The translations under genes were made by a program, and so were the position numbers. A DNA stretch of 64,000 nucleotides. It comes from Bin87 sp965207585 (GTDB lineage Bacteria > Chloroflexota > Dehalococcoidia > Lucifugimonadales > UBA3495). Shown here piece by piece: positions 47,734-58,568 of this stretch (positions are counted from its first letter, which is position 1; each line of letters begins with the position of its first letter). Under the pieces are notes generated by a model that was not told where the DNA came from, ran no database searches, and saw only the letters and a program-made list of their open reading frames with translations. The stretch lies in the NCBI GenBank assembly GCA_965207585.1, contig CBDBMT010000003.1, forward strand, positions 3,658,001-3,722,000, in the 5' to 3' direction.

Positions 47734-49032
47734 ATGCCTCGCCTGCCGCTGGAAGGTATGCGGGTCCTGGAAATCACCGTAGTGTGGGCCGGTCCCTACT
47801 GCGGCTCGTTTCTGGCAGACTTGGGCGCGGAGGTGATCCGCGTCGAATCCACCAAAGCCTTCGTGCCCCTGACCCGTGGCGCAGCCCCGCGCCTGTCCCA
47901 GGCTGAGATCGACAACCTGCCGCTGTACTCAGGCGGCACTCCGGGGAGAGTGCCCGGCAATCGGCCGTTCAACCGCTCGCCCATGTTCAACTCCCACGCC
48001 CGCAACAAGAAGAGCATGACCGTGAACCTGCTGGATCCCGGCGGACGCGAGATCTTCGACCGTCTGGTGGCCATCAGCGACGTGCTGATCGAGAACAATC
48101 CCACCGAGACCATGGAAAAGCTGGGCATCTCCTACGAATCGCTGCGCGCGGTCAAGGACGACATCATCATGCTGCGGATGCCGGCCTACGGGAGCAACGG
48201 CCCCTATCGCGATTACCGCGCCCACGGCGTGCACATCGAGGGCGTCGTGGGCCACACGATGCTGCGCGGCTACGAGGACACCGACCCGTCCTACAACACC
48301 ACCGTCCTGATGTCCGACGCCGCCGGCGGCGCTCAGGGCGCGTTTGCGGTATTGGCCGCGCTCCGGCACCGGAAACGCACGGGGAAAGGGCAACTGGTGG
48401 AATTGGGTCAGGCGGAGAACGTGTTCCCGTTCCTGGGAGAGTATTACCTGGATTACGCGATGAACGGGCGCACTCACGGGACTCTGGGCAACCGCCACCC
48501 GTGGGCTTTGCAGAACTGCTACCCGTGCGCCGGCGAGAACCGGTGGGTGGTCATCACGATCTACGACGGCCACCAATGGCGAGCGCTGTGCGAGGTAATC
48601 GGCGCGGAGAATCTGAAGGATGACCCGGAACTGGCGAGCGCGGAGGGTCGGCACGCCCGACAGGCCGACATCGACCCGGTGATTGCGCGATGGACACGCG
48701 GCCACTCTCCGGAAGCAGTGATGATCGCGCTGCAAGAGCATGGCATCCCCGCCGGCGTGGTGATGAACCAGGCCGACGCTTTTGCCGACCCGCACGTCCA
48801 GTCCCGCGAGTTCTTCCGGCAAGCCTACCAGGAAGACTGCGGCACACACCTGTACCCCGGCCCTCTGTACAAGATGTCGGAAACGCCGTTGGGAATCCAT
48901 CGGGGTCCGGTCATGTTCGGCCAGGACAACGAGTACGTATATCGGGAACTACTGGGATACTCCGAAGAGGAATACGCCGAGTTCGTGGAGGCGGGGCACA
49001 TTGGCGCCGATTACGCCCCCGGAGTTGGTTGA
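47734..49032 (+). CDS. CaiB/BaiF (family III) CoA-transferase
   Basis: A 432-residue family III CoA-transferase. It opens LPLEGMRVLEITVVWAGPYCGSFLADLGAEVIRVES. FNSHARNKKSMTVNLLDPGGREIFDRLVAISDVLIENN has Asn-Leu-Leu in place of the more common Val-Asp-Leu. The catalytic Asp position may therefore differ from the standard and deserves alignment. KLGISYESLRAVKDDIIMLRMPAYGSNGPYRDYRAHGVHIEG and LLGYSEEEYAEF follow. AAAAAAGGAG sits just ahead of the ATG, a very strong ribosome site. A strong hairpin (49061-49086) follows the gene. The substrate is unknown. Confidence 0.88.
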   Translation: MPRLPLEGMRVLEITVVWAGPYCGSFLADLGAEVIRVESTKAFVPLTRGAAPRLSQAEIDNLPLYSGGTPGRVPGNRPFNRSPMFNSHARNKKSMTVNLLDPGGREIFDRLVAISDVLIENNPTETMEKLGISYESLRAVKDDIIMLRMPAYGSNGPYRDYRAHGVHIEGVVGHTMLRGYEDTDPSYNTTVLMSDAAGGAQGAFAVLAALRHRKRTGKGQLVELGQAENVFPFLGEYYLDYAMNGRTHGTLGNRHPWALQNCYPCAGENRWVVITIYDGHQWRALCEVIGAENLKDDPELASAEGRHARQADIDPVIARWTRGHSPEAVMIALQEHGIPAGVVMNQADAFADPHVQSREFFRQAYQEDCGTHLYPGPLYKMSETPLGIHRGPVMFGQDNEYVYRELLGYSEEEYAEFVEAGHIGADYAPGVG

Positions 49033-49060
49033 TCCCGCCAGGCCATACCCACGGACTGCG

Positions 49061-49086
49061 GAGGACGGGAAAGCAATCCCGTCCTC
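49061..49086. terminator. Hairpin after the second CoA-transferase
   Basis: GAGGACGGGA (49061-49070) and TCCCGTCCTC (49077-49086) form a perfect 10-bp stem with loop AAGCAA. Only a weak T-rich region follows, so it may act as a partial terminator or mRNA stabiliser. Confidence 0.55.
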
Positions 49087-49150
49087 TACAAATTCCATGG
49101 CCGGTGTTACGATAATGCCAAACCCGTAACCCCCTGAACGAGGTATTGCC

Positions 49151-50101
49151 ATGCCCACCAAACGGATCGGCATCCACGCGGGAGCGCCGAACGCCGAAGC
49201 GTCCCTGGATCTCATGCGTCGCGCCGAAGCGGCCGGTGTCCACGCCGCCTGGCTCACCACCGGCGGCACGGGCCTCGACGCCCTGACCCTTTTTGCCGCC
49301 GCCGCGGTGCAGACGGACAGCATCGTGTTCGGCACATCCATTGTCCCGACCTATCCTCGGCATCCTATAGTCGCAGCGCAGCAGGTGCAGGTCCTGGACC
49401 AGCTGGCACCCGGACGGCTGCGGCTGGGCGTGGGCCCCAGCCACCGGCCCACCATGCGCTCGATGTTCGGCTTCAGCCTGAGCTCACCGCTGACCAACCT
49501 GCGCGAGTACCTGCAGATCCTGCGGGCCCTGCTGCACGAGGGAGCGGTGGATTTCGACGGCCAGGAATACACCGCGCACGCCAGCATCCCGAGGCCGGTG
49601 GACGTGCCGGTGATGGCGTCCGCCTTGCAGGAAGGCTCGTATGAGTTGTGCGGTGAGCTTGCCGACGGCGCCATCAGCTGGGTGAGCCCGGCGGTGTACC
49701 TGCGGGACAAGGCGCTGCCGGCCATGCGCCGCGGCTCCGAACAGGCCGGCCGGGACACTCCCCCGCTGATCGCGCACGCGCCGGTTTGCATCAGCGATAA
49801 CGCCGACGCAACCCGGCTGGCGGTGCAGCAGCAGTTGTCCAACTACCCGCGTCTGCCCTTCTACCAGCGCATGTGGGCGGCGGCTGGATACCCCGAAGCG
49901 GCCGAGGAGACCTGGAGCGACGCCATGATCGAGGCCACGGTGCTCACCGGCGACGCCGACACGGTGGGAGAGCGCATGGTGGCGATGCTGGACATGGGCA
50001 TTTCCGAGCTGCTGGTCACTCCGGTGACGGCCGGTGACGATCCGGCGGCGGACATGGAAGCCACAATCAACCTGCTGGGCAAAGTCGCGCAGTCGCTGTA
50101 G
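49151..50101 (+). CDS. LLM-class flavin-dependent oxidoreductase
   Basis: A 316-residue luciferase-like monooxygenase. RIGIHAGAPNAEASLDLMRRAEAAGVHAAWLTT, VFGTSIVPTYPRHPIVAAQQVQVLDQLAPGRLRLGVGPSH and LTNLREYLQILRALLHEGAVDFDGQEYTA are the typical TIM-barrel landmarks. DVPVMASALQEGSYELCGELADGAISWVSP is the flavin or F420 phosphate region. It lies 14 bases ahead of a second LLM gene. The pair may act together, or be alternative oxygenases for related substrates. Confidence 0.9.
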   Translation: MPTKRIGIHAGAPNAEASLDLMRRAEAAGVHAAWLTTGGTGLDALTLFAAAAVQTDSIVFGTSIVPTYPRHPIVAAQQVQVLDQLAPGRLRLGVGPSHRPTMRSMFGFSLSSPLTNLREYLQILRALLHEGAVDFDGQEYTAHASIPRPVDVPVMASALQEGSYELCGELADGAISWVSPAVYLRDKALPAMRRGSEQAGRDTPPLIAHAPVCISDNADATRLAVQQQLSNYPRLPFYQRMWAAAGYPEAAEETWSDAMIEATVLTGDADTVGERMVAMLDMGISELLVTPVTAGDDPAADMEATINLLGKVAQSL

Positions 50102-50115
50102 CGAGGTACGCAAGC

Positions 50116-51219
50116 ATGAAACTCGGACTGTTCAACATGCCGCTGCACCCGCCGGGTCGCTTGCACGCGGACACCTACGACGAGGACCTGGAGCTCATGG
50201 CCTATGCCGATGAGCTGGGCTACTCCGAGGCGTGGATCGGCGAGCACTTCACCACCGAGTGGGAGAACATGCCGGCTCCGGATCTGTTCATCGCCCGGGC
50301 ATTGGGCGTGACCAGGAACCTGGTGATGGGCACCGGCGTATCGCTGCTCGCTTTCCACGACCCGATTATGATCGCGCACCGCATGGCCATGCTCGACCAC
50401 CTGGCGCGAGGCCGCTTCTTCTTCGGCATAGGGTCCGGCGGCGTGCCCACCGACTCCGAGATGTTCGGCATGGACCGGCAGTCGGGCCAGCAGCGGGACC
50501 GGATGCGCGAAGCGGCGAACGTCATCCTCAAGATGTGGACTAACGAAGATCCGGCAGGGTTTGCCCACGAGGGCGAGTATTACACCGTCAGGGTGCCGGA
50601 GGCACGGCCGGAGATGGGGCTGGCCTACCACATGCGCCCCTACCAGAAGCCGCACCCACCGATAGCGGTGGCCGGCAGCAGCCCGTCATCGCCGACGCTG
50701 GAGGTGGCCGGGGAGATGGGCTGGTGGCCCATGAGCACGCTGTTCCTGCACACTTCCCACTTGCCCCAGCACTGGACCGCCTACTCCAATGGGGCGCAAG
50801 CGGCGGGTCGGCAAGTGTCCCGGAACCAGTGGCGGATCGCCCGGGAGGTCTACGTCGGCGAGACCACCGAGCAGGCGGTATCGGATGTGATGAACGGCCC
50901 GCCGGCGCGAACGTTCGACAAGTATTTCGTCCCGTTGCTGGGACACGGGCAGCGCGGACTGGATGGCATCAAGACCGATCCAGACCTGCCCAACTCCGCG
51001 CTGACCCCGGAGTACATGCTGGAGAATTTCTGGATCGTGGGCGACCCGGACGAATGCGCGCGGAAGATCCGCGATCTGTACGATGACACTGGCGGATTCG
51101 GCACGCTGCTGATGCTTTGCCACGATTGGGGCGCCGACCGCGCCAAAGGGCTGCGCTCCCTGGAACTCCTGGCAACCGAGACGCTGCCGCAACTGGCCGA
51201 CCTGAACCTCGACGACTAG
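50116..51219 (+). CDS. LLM-class flavin-dependent oxidoreductase
   Basis: A 367-residue luciferase-like monooxygenase. KLGLFNMPLHPPGRLHADTYDEDLELMAYADELGYSEAWIGEHFT is the bacterial luciferase-type opening. LVMGTGVSLLAFHDPIMIAHRMAMLDHLARGRFFFGIGSGG follows, then YQKPHPPIAVAGSSPSSPTLEVAGEMGWWPMS. It carries a typical insertion before the C-terminus. GCGAGG precedes ATG 50116. The gene is longer than its neighbour and only distantly related. An IsdG-type monooxygenase follows after 37 bases. Confidence 0.9.
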   Translation: MKLGLFNMPLHPPGRLHADTYDEDLELMAYADELGYSEAWIGEHFTTEWENMPAPDLFIARALGVTRNLVMGTGVSLLAFHDPIMIAHRMAMLDHLARGRFFFGIGSGGVPTDSEMFGMDRQSGQQRDRMREAANVILKMWTNEDPAGFAHEGEYYTVRVPEARPEMGLAYHMRPYQKPHPPIAVAGSSPSSPTLEVAGEMGWWPMSTLFLHTSHLPQHWTAYSNGAQAAGRQVSRNQWRIAREVYVGETTEQAVSDVMNGPPARTFDKYFVPLLGHGQRGLDGIKTDPDLPNSALTPEYMLENFWIVGDPDECARKIRDLYDDTGGFGTLLMLCHDWGADRAKGLRSLELLATETLPQLADLNLDD

Positions 51220-51256
51220 AACTACACGACCATCGCAGTCGCCACAAGGAGGCAAC

Positions 51257-51586
51257 ATGTTCATCGCCACCAACCGCATCAAGGTCAAGACCGGCTTCGG
51301 CGACACCCTGGAAGAGATGTTCAAGGCCCGGGGCGCCGTCCAGGATCATTCCGGCTTCATCAGCTTCGAGCTGTGGAAGATGCAGAATACCCCCGACCAC
51401 GAGGAATTTCTGGTGGTTACCCACTGGGAGACTGAAGAGGACCACCACACCTGGACCAGGAGCGACGCCTTCCGCTCCGCCCACGCCGGTGGGCCGCCGG
51501 ACTTCCTGCTGGGCCCCGGGGAATTCCACACCTACGAGGTGGTGCACCGGCTGGAAGCATCAGGGGCCGCGGCAGCAGCGGACTAA
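51257..51586 (+). CDS. Antibiotic-biosynthesis-monooxygenase (IsdG-type) domain protein
   Basis: A 109-residue dimeric alpha+beta barrel (ABM) protein. The heme-degrading IsdG/IsdI enzymes need Asn7, Trp67 and His77. Here Asn6 (MFIATNRIKVK), Trp66 and His76 (HHTWTRSDAFRSAH) are present with the same spacing, shifted by one. VQDHSGFISFELWKMQNTPDHEEFLVVTHWE is the typical core. It may therefore cleave heme or a similar tetrapyrrole, or act on aromatic substrates like other ABM proteins. AAGGAGG lies ahead of the ATG. It is in the LLM cluster and co-directional. Confidence 0.85.
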   Translation: MFIATNRIKVKTGFGDTLEEMFKARGAVQDHSGFISFELWKMQNTPDHEEFLVVTHWETEEDHHTWTRSDAFRSAHAGGPPDFLLGPGEFHTYEVVHRLEASGAAAAAD

Positions 51587-51621
51587 CGCGTCGCCGAGCC
51601 GAGCAGCGAATGGAGCGCGTT

Positions 51622-52263
51622 ATGACCACCGTCGAGATAGGCACCATCGCCCCGGACAGTGCGCTGGTGATCGACCCCGTTGACTTGGGTAGTTCCGCCA
51701 CCGGGCGCGAGATGGAAAAACTGTTCGTGGAGTTCACCAAACGGCACAACCAAAGCCCGTGGCAATTTGAGCTCAGCCCGGAGGGGGAGATCATCATTAT
51801 GCCGCCAGTTTATTACCCCGGAGACATCCGTGAAACTGCCTTGAGCAGTCACCTGTTCTTCGCGGAACAAGAGATCGGCGGCGCGTCCACTGGCTCTGCT
51901 GGCGCGTACCGGATGCCCGTTACCGGCGGAATCCTGTGTCCAGACGCCGCCTGGACGTCCCCGGAGCGTTGGGCTTCTAGTCCGCACTCGGCAGGACAGG
52001 CCAGCCATTTGTGCCCGGATTTCGTCGCTGAAATCCGCTCGACGTCCGACAACCTGGCGCCGCTCCACGCCAAGATGCGACTGTATATGCGGAACGGCGC
52101 GCTGCTGGGATGGCTCATAGACGCACGCAACCGCCGTGTCTATGTCTACCGCGCTGGACAGCCGGAACCGGAACTGCTGGAAGACCCGGCCACCCTCTCC
52201 GGTGAGGACGTACTCCACGGCTTCACATTTGAGGTAGCGCGGTGGATTTTTGACCGGGTTTAG
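51622..52263 (+). CDS. Uma2-family (DUF820) endonuclease-like protein, copy 1
   Basis: A 213-residue Uma2/DUF820 protein of the PD-(D/E)xK fold. IIIMPPVYYPGD, LCPDAAWTSPERW, HLCPDFVAEIRSTSDNLAPLHAKMRLYMRNGALLGWLIDARNRRVYVYRAGQ show the Asp, Glu and Lys positions. ATG 51622 is chosen over 51610 because it has GGAG at correct distance and matches the length of the second copy at 53577, which is closely similar and also 213 residues. The family is abundant and often present in many copies. Biological role is unsettled; some workers suggest mobile or defence activity. Confidence 0.85.
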   Translation: MTTVEIGTIAPDSALVIDPVDLGSSATGREMEKLFVEFTKRHNQSPWQFELSPEGEIIIMPPVYYPGDIRETALSSHLFFAEQEIGGASTGSAGAYRMPVTGGILCPDAAWTSPERWASSPHSAGQASHLCPDFVAEIRSTSDNLAPLHAKMRLYMRNGALLGWLIDARNRRVYVYRAGQPEPELLEDPATLSGEDVLHGFTFEVARWIFDRV

Positions 52264-52303
52264 CCCTGCCGCTGTTTCGACGCCGCGCTCCAGGGAGGCG
52301 TAA

Positions 52304-53550
52304 ATGGGGCCGCCCGAACCTACATTGGTCCCTGAACAGTTCGGCGCGCTGCAGGGTGTGCGCATACTTTCCACGGGCACCATCGTGGCCGAGCCGTCCG
52401 CTGCGGGGATGGCGGCGGACATGGGCGCCGAGGTGATCCATATCGAGCGACCCGGCGGCGGTGAGGACTGGAGGCATGCTGAGTTCCCCATCGAGGCGCC
52501 CGACGGAACTCCGGTGGCCAGTTCCTGGATACAGGACCACCGCAACATGTTCCATACCACCCTGGATTTCAGCACGCCGGAGGGTCGCGAGATTTTCCTG
52601 AAGCTGCTGCGGCGCGCCGATATCTGGATGGAGAGTTCCAAGGCCCGCACCTACGACAAGTGGGGTTTGGACGATGCGGCCGTGTTGGAAATCAACCCTG
52701 GCATCGTCATCTGCCACGTGTCCGGCTACGGGCAGGACGGCGATCCGGAATACGTGAACCGGGCGTCGTACGATTTCACTGCCCAAGCTTTCGGCGGAAT
52801 GATGAATCTCATGGGCAACCCGGAGCCGGAACCACCGACGCGAGCGGTTCCCTGGACGGCCGACTACATCACCGCCCTGTTCTGCCTGTGGTCATCCTTG
52901 GCGGCGTACATCCACGCGCAGCGCACGGGGCAGGGCCAGGTTATCGACCTCGCCCAATTCGAAGCCGTGCATCGGATTCTATCGGGCACCATGGTGGCCT
53001 ACCATGAGCTGGGATTGGTGCGGGAACGGGCCGGCAACAGAGCCGGCAACGCCCAGCCGTGGGACACCTTCCAGGCGCAGGACGGTTGGGTCGTGATCGC
53101 TGCGGTCGGACCGGCAGTTTACGCGAGGGTCTGCCGCGTCCTGGGACTGGATCCAGAAGACCCGAAATGGGCCTCGGCACGGCGGGAGATCCACTCGCCG
53201 GCGGGCATCGAATTCGACGCCATTCTGCGCGGGTGGGTTGAAGACCGGACGGTGGACGATGTGGTCCGCATCTTCAACGCAGCGCAGGTCGGATGCAGCC
53301 GGATCATGAACGCCCAAGAGATGGCGGAGAACCCCCACTACCGCAGCCGGAACGTCCACGTCGAATGGAAGGACGATCAACTGGGAAAGACGGTGCGGGC
53401 GTCGGTTTGATCCCCAGGTTTTCAGAAACCCCGGGAAGGATTTGGCGCGGCTCGGTTCCAGTAGGGCATGACAACGAGCGGGTGTATGGGGAATTGCTGG
53501 GGATGACGACGGAGACGCTGCGCGAGCTGGCCGGGAAGGGCGTCATCTGA
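52304..53550 (+). pseudogene. CaiB/BaiF CoA-transferase interrupted by a frameshift
   Basis: A family III CoA-transferase. It opens ALQGVRILSTGTIVAEPSAAGMAADMGAEVIHIERPGGG and continues normally to LGKTVRASV, where the frame stops at 53408-53410. The missing C-terminus is present in the -1 frame: GVGLIPRFSETPGRIWRGSV, then DNERVYGELLGMTTETLREL, ending at 53550. Together they make about 415 residues, the usual family length. One G lost from the CGGGC run at 53396-53400 explains it. It may be a real mutation, an assembly error, or programmed slippage. The truncated form (368 residues) lacks the C-terminal helix that helps lock the dimer. Copies of Uma2 flank it on both sides. Confidence 0.85.
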
Positions 53551-53576
53551 GGGTTGCCGGCAGAGGAGCACAAACC

Positions 53577-54218
53577 ATGACCACCGCCGCGGAAATCAAC
53601 ATCGCCCCGGATAGCGCCCTGGTAATCGACCCGCAGAGCTTGGGCATTACCGCAACCGGGCGCGAGTTGGAAAAGCTGTTCGCCGAGTTTTGCAACCGGA
53701 ACAACCAAAGCTCCTGGCGGTTCGAGCTCAGTCCAAAAGGAGAAATCATCATCATGCCTCCCGTTCATCACCCCAGCGATGGCCACGAGCACGACTTCGG
53801 CATTGAGCTGGGGTTGTGGGCTCGCGCGTTCGGCGGGGTGGCCCGAGGTTCCAGCGCCGCCTTTCAAATGCCGGTAACCGGCGGCACTCTCTCACCTGAT
53901 GGTTCGTGGACGACGCAAGAAAAATGGGACTCCCATCCGCATTTGGCCGGCGATTCTCACCCGCTCTGCCCCGATTTTGTCGTTGAAATCCGCTCCACCT
54001 ACGACAACCTGGCCCCGCTCCATGCCAAGATGCGGATCTATATGATGAACGGCGCATTGCTAGGCTGGCTCATCGACGCACGCAACCGCCGGGTTTATAT
54101 CTACCGGGCCGGACAGCCTGAGCCAGAGCTGCTGGAAGACCCGGCGACGCTTTCCGGCGAGGACGTGCTGCCCGGCTTTACCTTTGACGTGGCGCGCTGG
54201 ATTCTTGACCGGGTTTAG
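53577..54218 (+). CDS. Uma2-family (DUF820) endonuclease-like protein, copy 2
   Basis: A 213-residue paralogue of the gene at 51622. It shares INIAPDSALVIDPQSLGI, ELSPKGEIIIMPPVHHPSD, and DFVVEIRSTYDNLAPLHAKM with minor changes, plus the identical ending ELLEDPATLSGEDV. The PD-(D/E)xK residues are Asp in LSPDGSW, Glu in VVEIRS and Lys in LHAKM. GAGGAG lies ahead of ATG 53577. The two copies flank the frameshifted CoA-transferase like a segmental duplication, though no DNA repeat ends were found. Role unknown. Confidence 0.86.
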   Translation: MTTAAEINIAPDSALVIDPQSLGITATGRELEKLFAEFCNRNNQSSWRFELSPKGEIIIMPPVHHPSDGHEHDFGIELGLWARAFGGVARGSSAAFQMPVTGGTLSPDGSWTTQEKWDSHPHLAGDSHPLCPDFVVEIRSTYDNLAPLHAKMRIYMMNGALLGWLIDARNRRVYIYRAGQPEPELLEDPATLSGEDVLPGFTFDVARWILDRV

Positions 54219-54232
54219 ACCAACGGCAAAAT

Positions 54233-55057
54233 TCAGCGACTTTTCACAATTGCGTCATCGTCAAGCCGGGCATAGCCCAGCATGAACAACGCCGATTGAA
54301 GAGCGTCCACCCGCTGGGATTCGGGAACATTCTTGAAATCTCCAGGATTCGCAGCCAGACCTTGCATCAGCCATGCAAATTGCAGATTGGCTTTTGCATA
54401 TTTTGACTGCTGGGTATAGAAAATCGACTGCTTGCATCTACCTCCCTTGTTCCCTTGACCTGGCGGTATGCCTAAATCAAGCAAAGGCGGAACAGGACAC
54501 AAACGCTTGTCCTGACAATAAATCCCAATCAGACACGCCAGAGCGCACGCCACCCGGCTGTCGTAGATCGGCAGGCCTGGAATCAGCGCCGAATAAATCT
54601 TGCTAAAGCCGGATCCCATGAATTTGAACCCACGCAGATATTCTGTGTCGGAACTTAGTGGGTCGAGTTTGTTCCTGACGTTCGAAATATGCGTCTGCAA
54701 CCCCGTAGGTTGCATTTGCCGCCACTGGTCCAACCGTCGTAAGCCCCGAATTTCACCCCAATCCACGATTTCCTGAGCGATGTCGACGAAACGGTCTCGT
54801 TGATCGGGGGTTTTGATAACCCCAATGTCTTCAAAGGATTGGCGATAGGCGTCGAATTTCTGCATGGTATCTGCGAATTCGTCGCAGTTCCATCGGTATT
54901 GTCCGAATGCCCCATACAACGTGCAACATTCGAAAGGATCACCGTGCTTCTTGTCCTCCCAGGCATGCTCCAATCGCCACTCGCCCCTGACCAGATGGCT
55001 GGCCCAATGCACAAAACCGGCCACATCCTTATCGGCCAGATAATCGTCCCGTTTCAT
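54233..55057 (-). CDS. Unknown protein, A/T-richer than its neighbours
   Basis: A 274-residue protein I cannot assign. No signal peptide or TM helix. YDSRVACALACLIGIYCQDK sits after GSGFSKIYSALIPGLPI; such a P-I-Y-D-S-R-V-A motif appears in uncharacterised all-helical proteins, possibly helix-hairpin-helix glycosylase-like, but this is a weak lead. It has a Cys-rich stretch and a Gly-rich lysine patch (PPGQGNKGGRCKQS). ATG 55057 follows GGAGG by nine bases. The codons and spacers are clearly richer in A/T than neighbouring genes, and the gene ends next to a tRNA gene. This suggests horizontal transfer. Confidence 0.7.
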   Translation of the reverse strand: MKRDDYLADKDVAGFVHWASHLVRGEWRLEHAWEDKKHGDPFECCTLYGAFGQYRWNCDEFADTMQKFDAYRQSFEDIGVIKTPDQRDRFVDIAQEIVDWGEIRGLRRLDQWRQMQPTGLQTHISNVRNKLDPLSSDTEYLRGFKFMGSGFSKIYSALIPGLPIYDSRVACALACLIGIYCQDKRLCPVPPLLDLGIPPGQGNKGGRCKQSIFYTQQSKYAKANLQFAWLMQGLAANPGDFKNVPESQRVDALQSALFMLGYARLDDDAIVKSR

Positions 55058-55091
55058 CGTGAGCAACCTCCGAGAAAGACGCCAGAATGAA

Positions 55092-55110
55092 CCCCCGGGA
55101 TCACCGGGGG
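55092..55110. terminator. Terminator downstream of tRNA-Met
   Basis: CCCCCGG (55092-55098) and CCGGGGG (55104-55110) enclose GATCA, followed on the plus strand by CTCTTT and on the minus by TTCATTCT. It likely ends the 23S-tRNA transcript read on the minus strand. Confidence 0.65.
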
Positions 55111-55125
55111 CTCTTTACTGGACTT

Positions 55126-55200
55126 TGGTAGCGGGGGTTGGACTCGAACCAACGACCTTCGGGTTATGAGCCCGACGAGCTGCCACTGCTCCACCCCGCG
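55126..55200 (-). tRNA. Initiator tRNA-Met (CAT), with encoded CCA
   Basis: A 75-base tRNA. The anticodon stem has GGG (29-31) opposite CCC (39-41) with loop CTCATAA, the hallmark of the bacterial initiator tRNA. Position 1 is C opposite U72, the mismatch class also typical of initiators (normally C-A). The T-arm TTGGTTCGAGTCCAA is complete and CCA is encoded. It lies 107 bases after the 23S rRNA and is probably co-transcribed. No other tRNA was found in the window. Confidence 0.9.
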
Positions 55201-55223
55201 TTGACGGCGCGTTTGCGCCTGGC

Positions 55224-55307
55224 AACTGAACAGGAAATCTGAACTTAGCGATCGATTTTTGATGATGAGCGCCGAACCGAGCCAAGAGAATTAGAAGCTC
55301 TTAGCGT

Positions 55308-55317
<10 letters not shown>
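55224..55317 (-). other. 3' half of the 23S rRNA processing stem
   Basis: The spacer after 23S is complementary to the leader before it (58284-58355). One block pairs AGCGTGGGTCAAAT with its complement over 14 perfect bases; farther out come AACTGAACAGGAAATCTGAAC and an interrupted middle block. This is the long flanking stem cut by RNase III. Confidence 0.75.
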
Positions 55318-58283
<2,966 letters not shown>

Positions 58284-58291
<8 letters not shown>

Positions 58292-58355
58292 CACGCTAGG
58301 AACTTCAAATTCCTAAGACTCGGTTCTTACAGTTCAAATTTCCTATTCAGTTTTT
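58284..58355 (-). other. 5' half of the 23S rRNA processing stem
   Basis: Leader RNA pairing with 55224-55317: ACTGAATAGGAAATTTGAAC, GAACCGAG and AGCGTGGGTCAAAT each have a near-perfect partner in the 3' spacer. Confidence 0.75.
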
Positions 58356-58448
58356 AAGGTCACCAACCGGATGTCGCCTCGACGGCGTTTCCGCCGGTGG
58401 CCGGGAACCCTCGCTGGAAGGCGCCCGCATCTCAGTCAGTGGGCAAAC

Positions 58449-58477
58449 ACTATAGCCTGTGTCGCCCCCGTCGTCAA
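58449..58477 (-). promoter_or_regulatory. 23S rRNA promoter
   Basis: On the minus strand TTGACG (58477-58472), a 17-base spacer and TATAGT (58454-58449), with the expected start near 58442. This leaves a leader of about 150 bases before the mature 23S. It lies immediately upstream of the enoyl-CoA hydratase end, so the rRNA is an independent unit. Confidence 0.8.
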
Positions 58478-58512
58478 GGGCAACGGAGGGCTTTTTCGTC
58501 GAGGACTCTGGG

Positions 58513-58530
58513 TTCCGGCTTCCGCCGGAA
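58513..58530. repeat. Palindromic repeat, ATTCCGGC family, copy 2
   Basis: TTCCGGC (58513-58519) and GCCGGAA (58524-58530) flank TTCC, followed by TGACGGAG. The first copy is at 11171-11190. Two short direct repeats GACGGAGAGGG follow before the next gene. Confidence 0.75.
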
Positions 58531-58568
58531 TGACGGAGAGGGGAAGACCGGAACGACGGAGAGGGAGA

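Noticed and set aside
58535..58568. Tandem repeat GACGGAGAGGG
   Set aside because: Only two short copies; not enough for a defined element.
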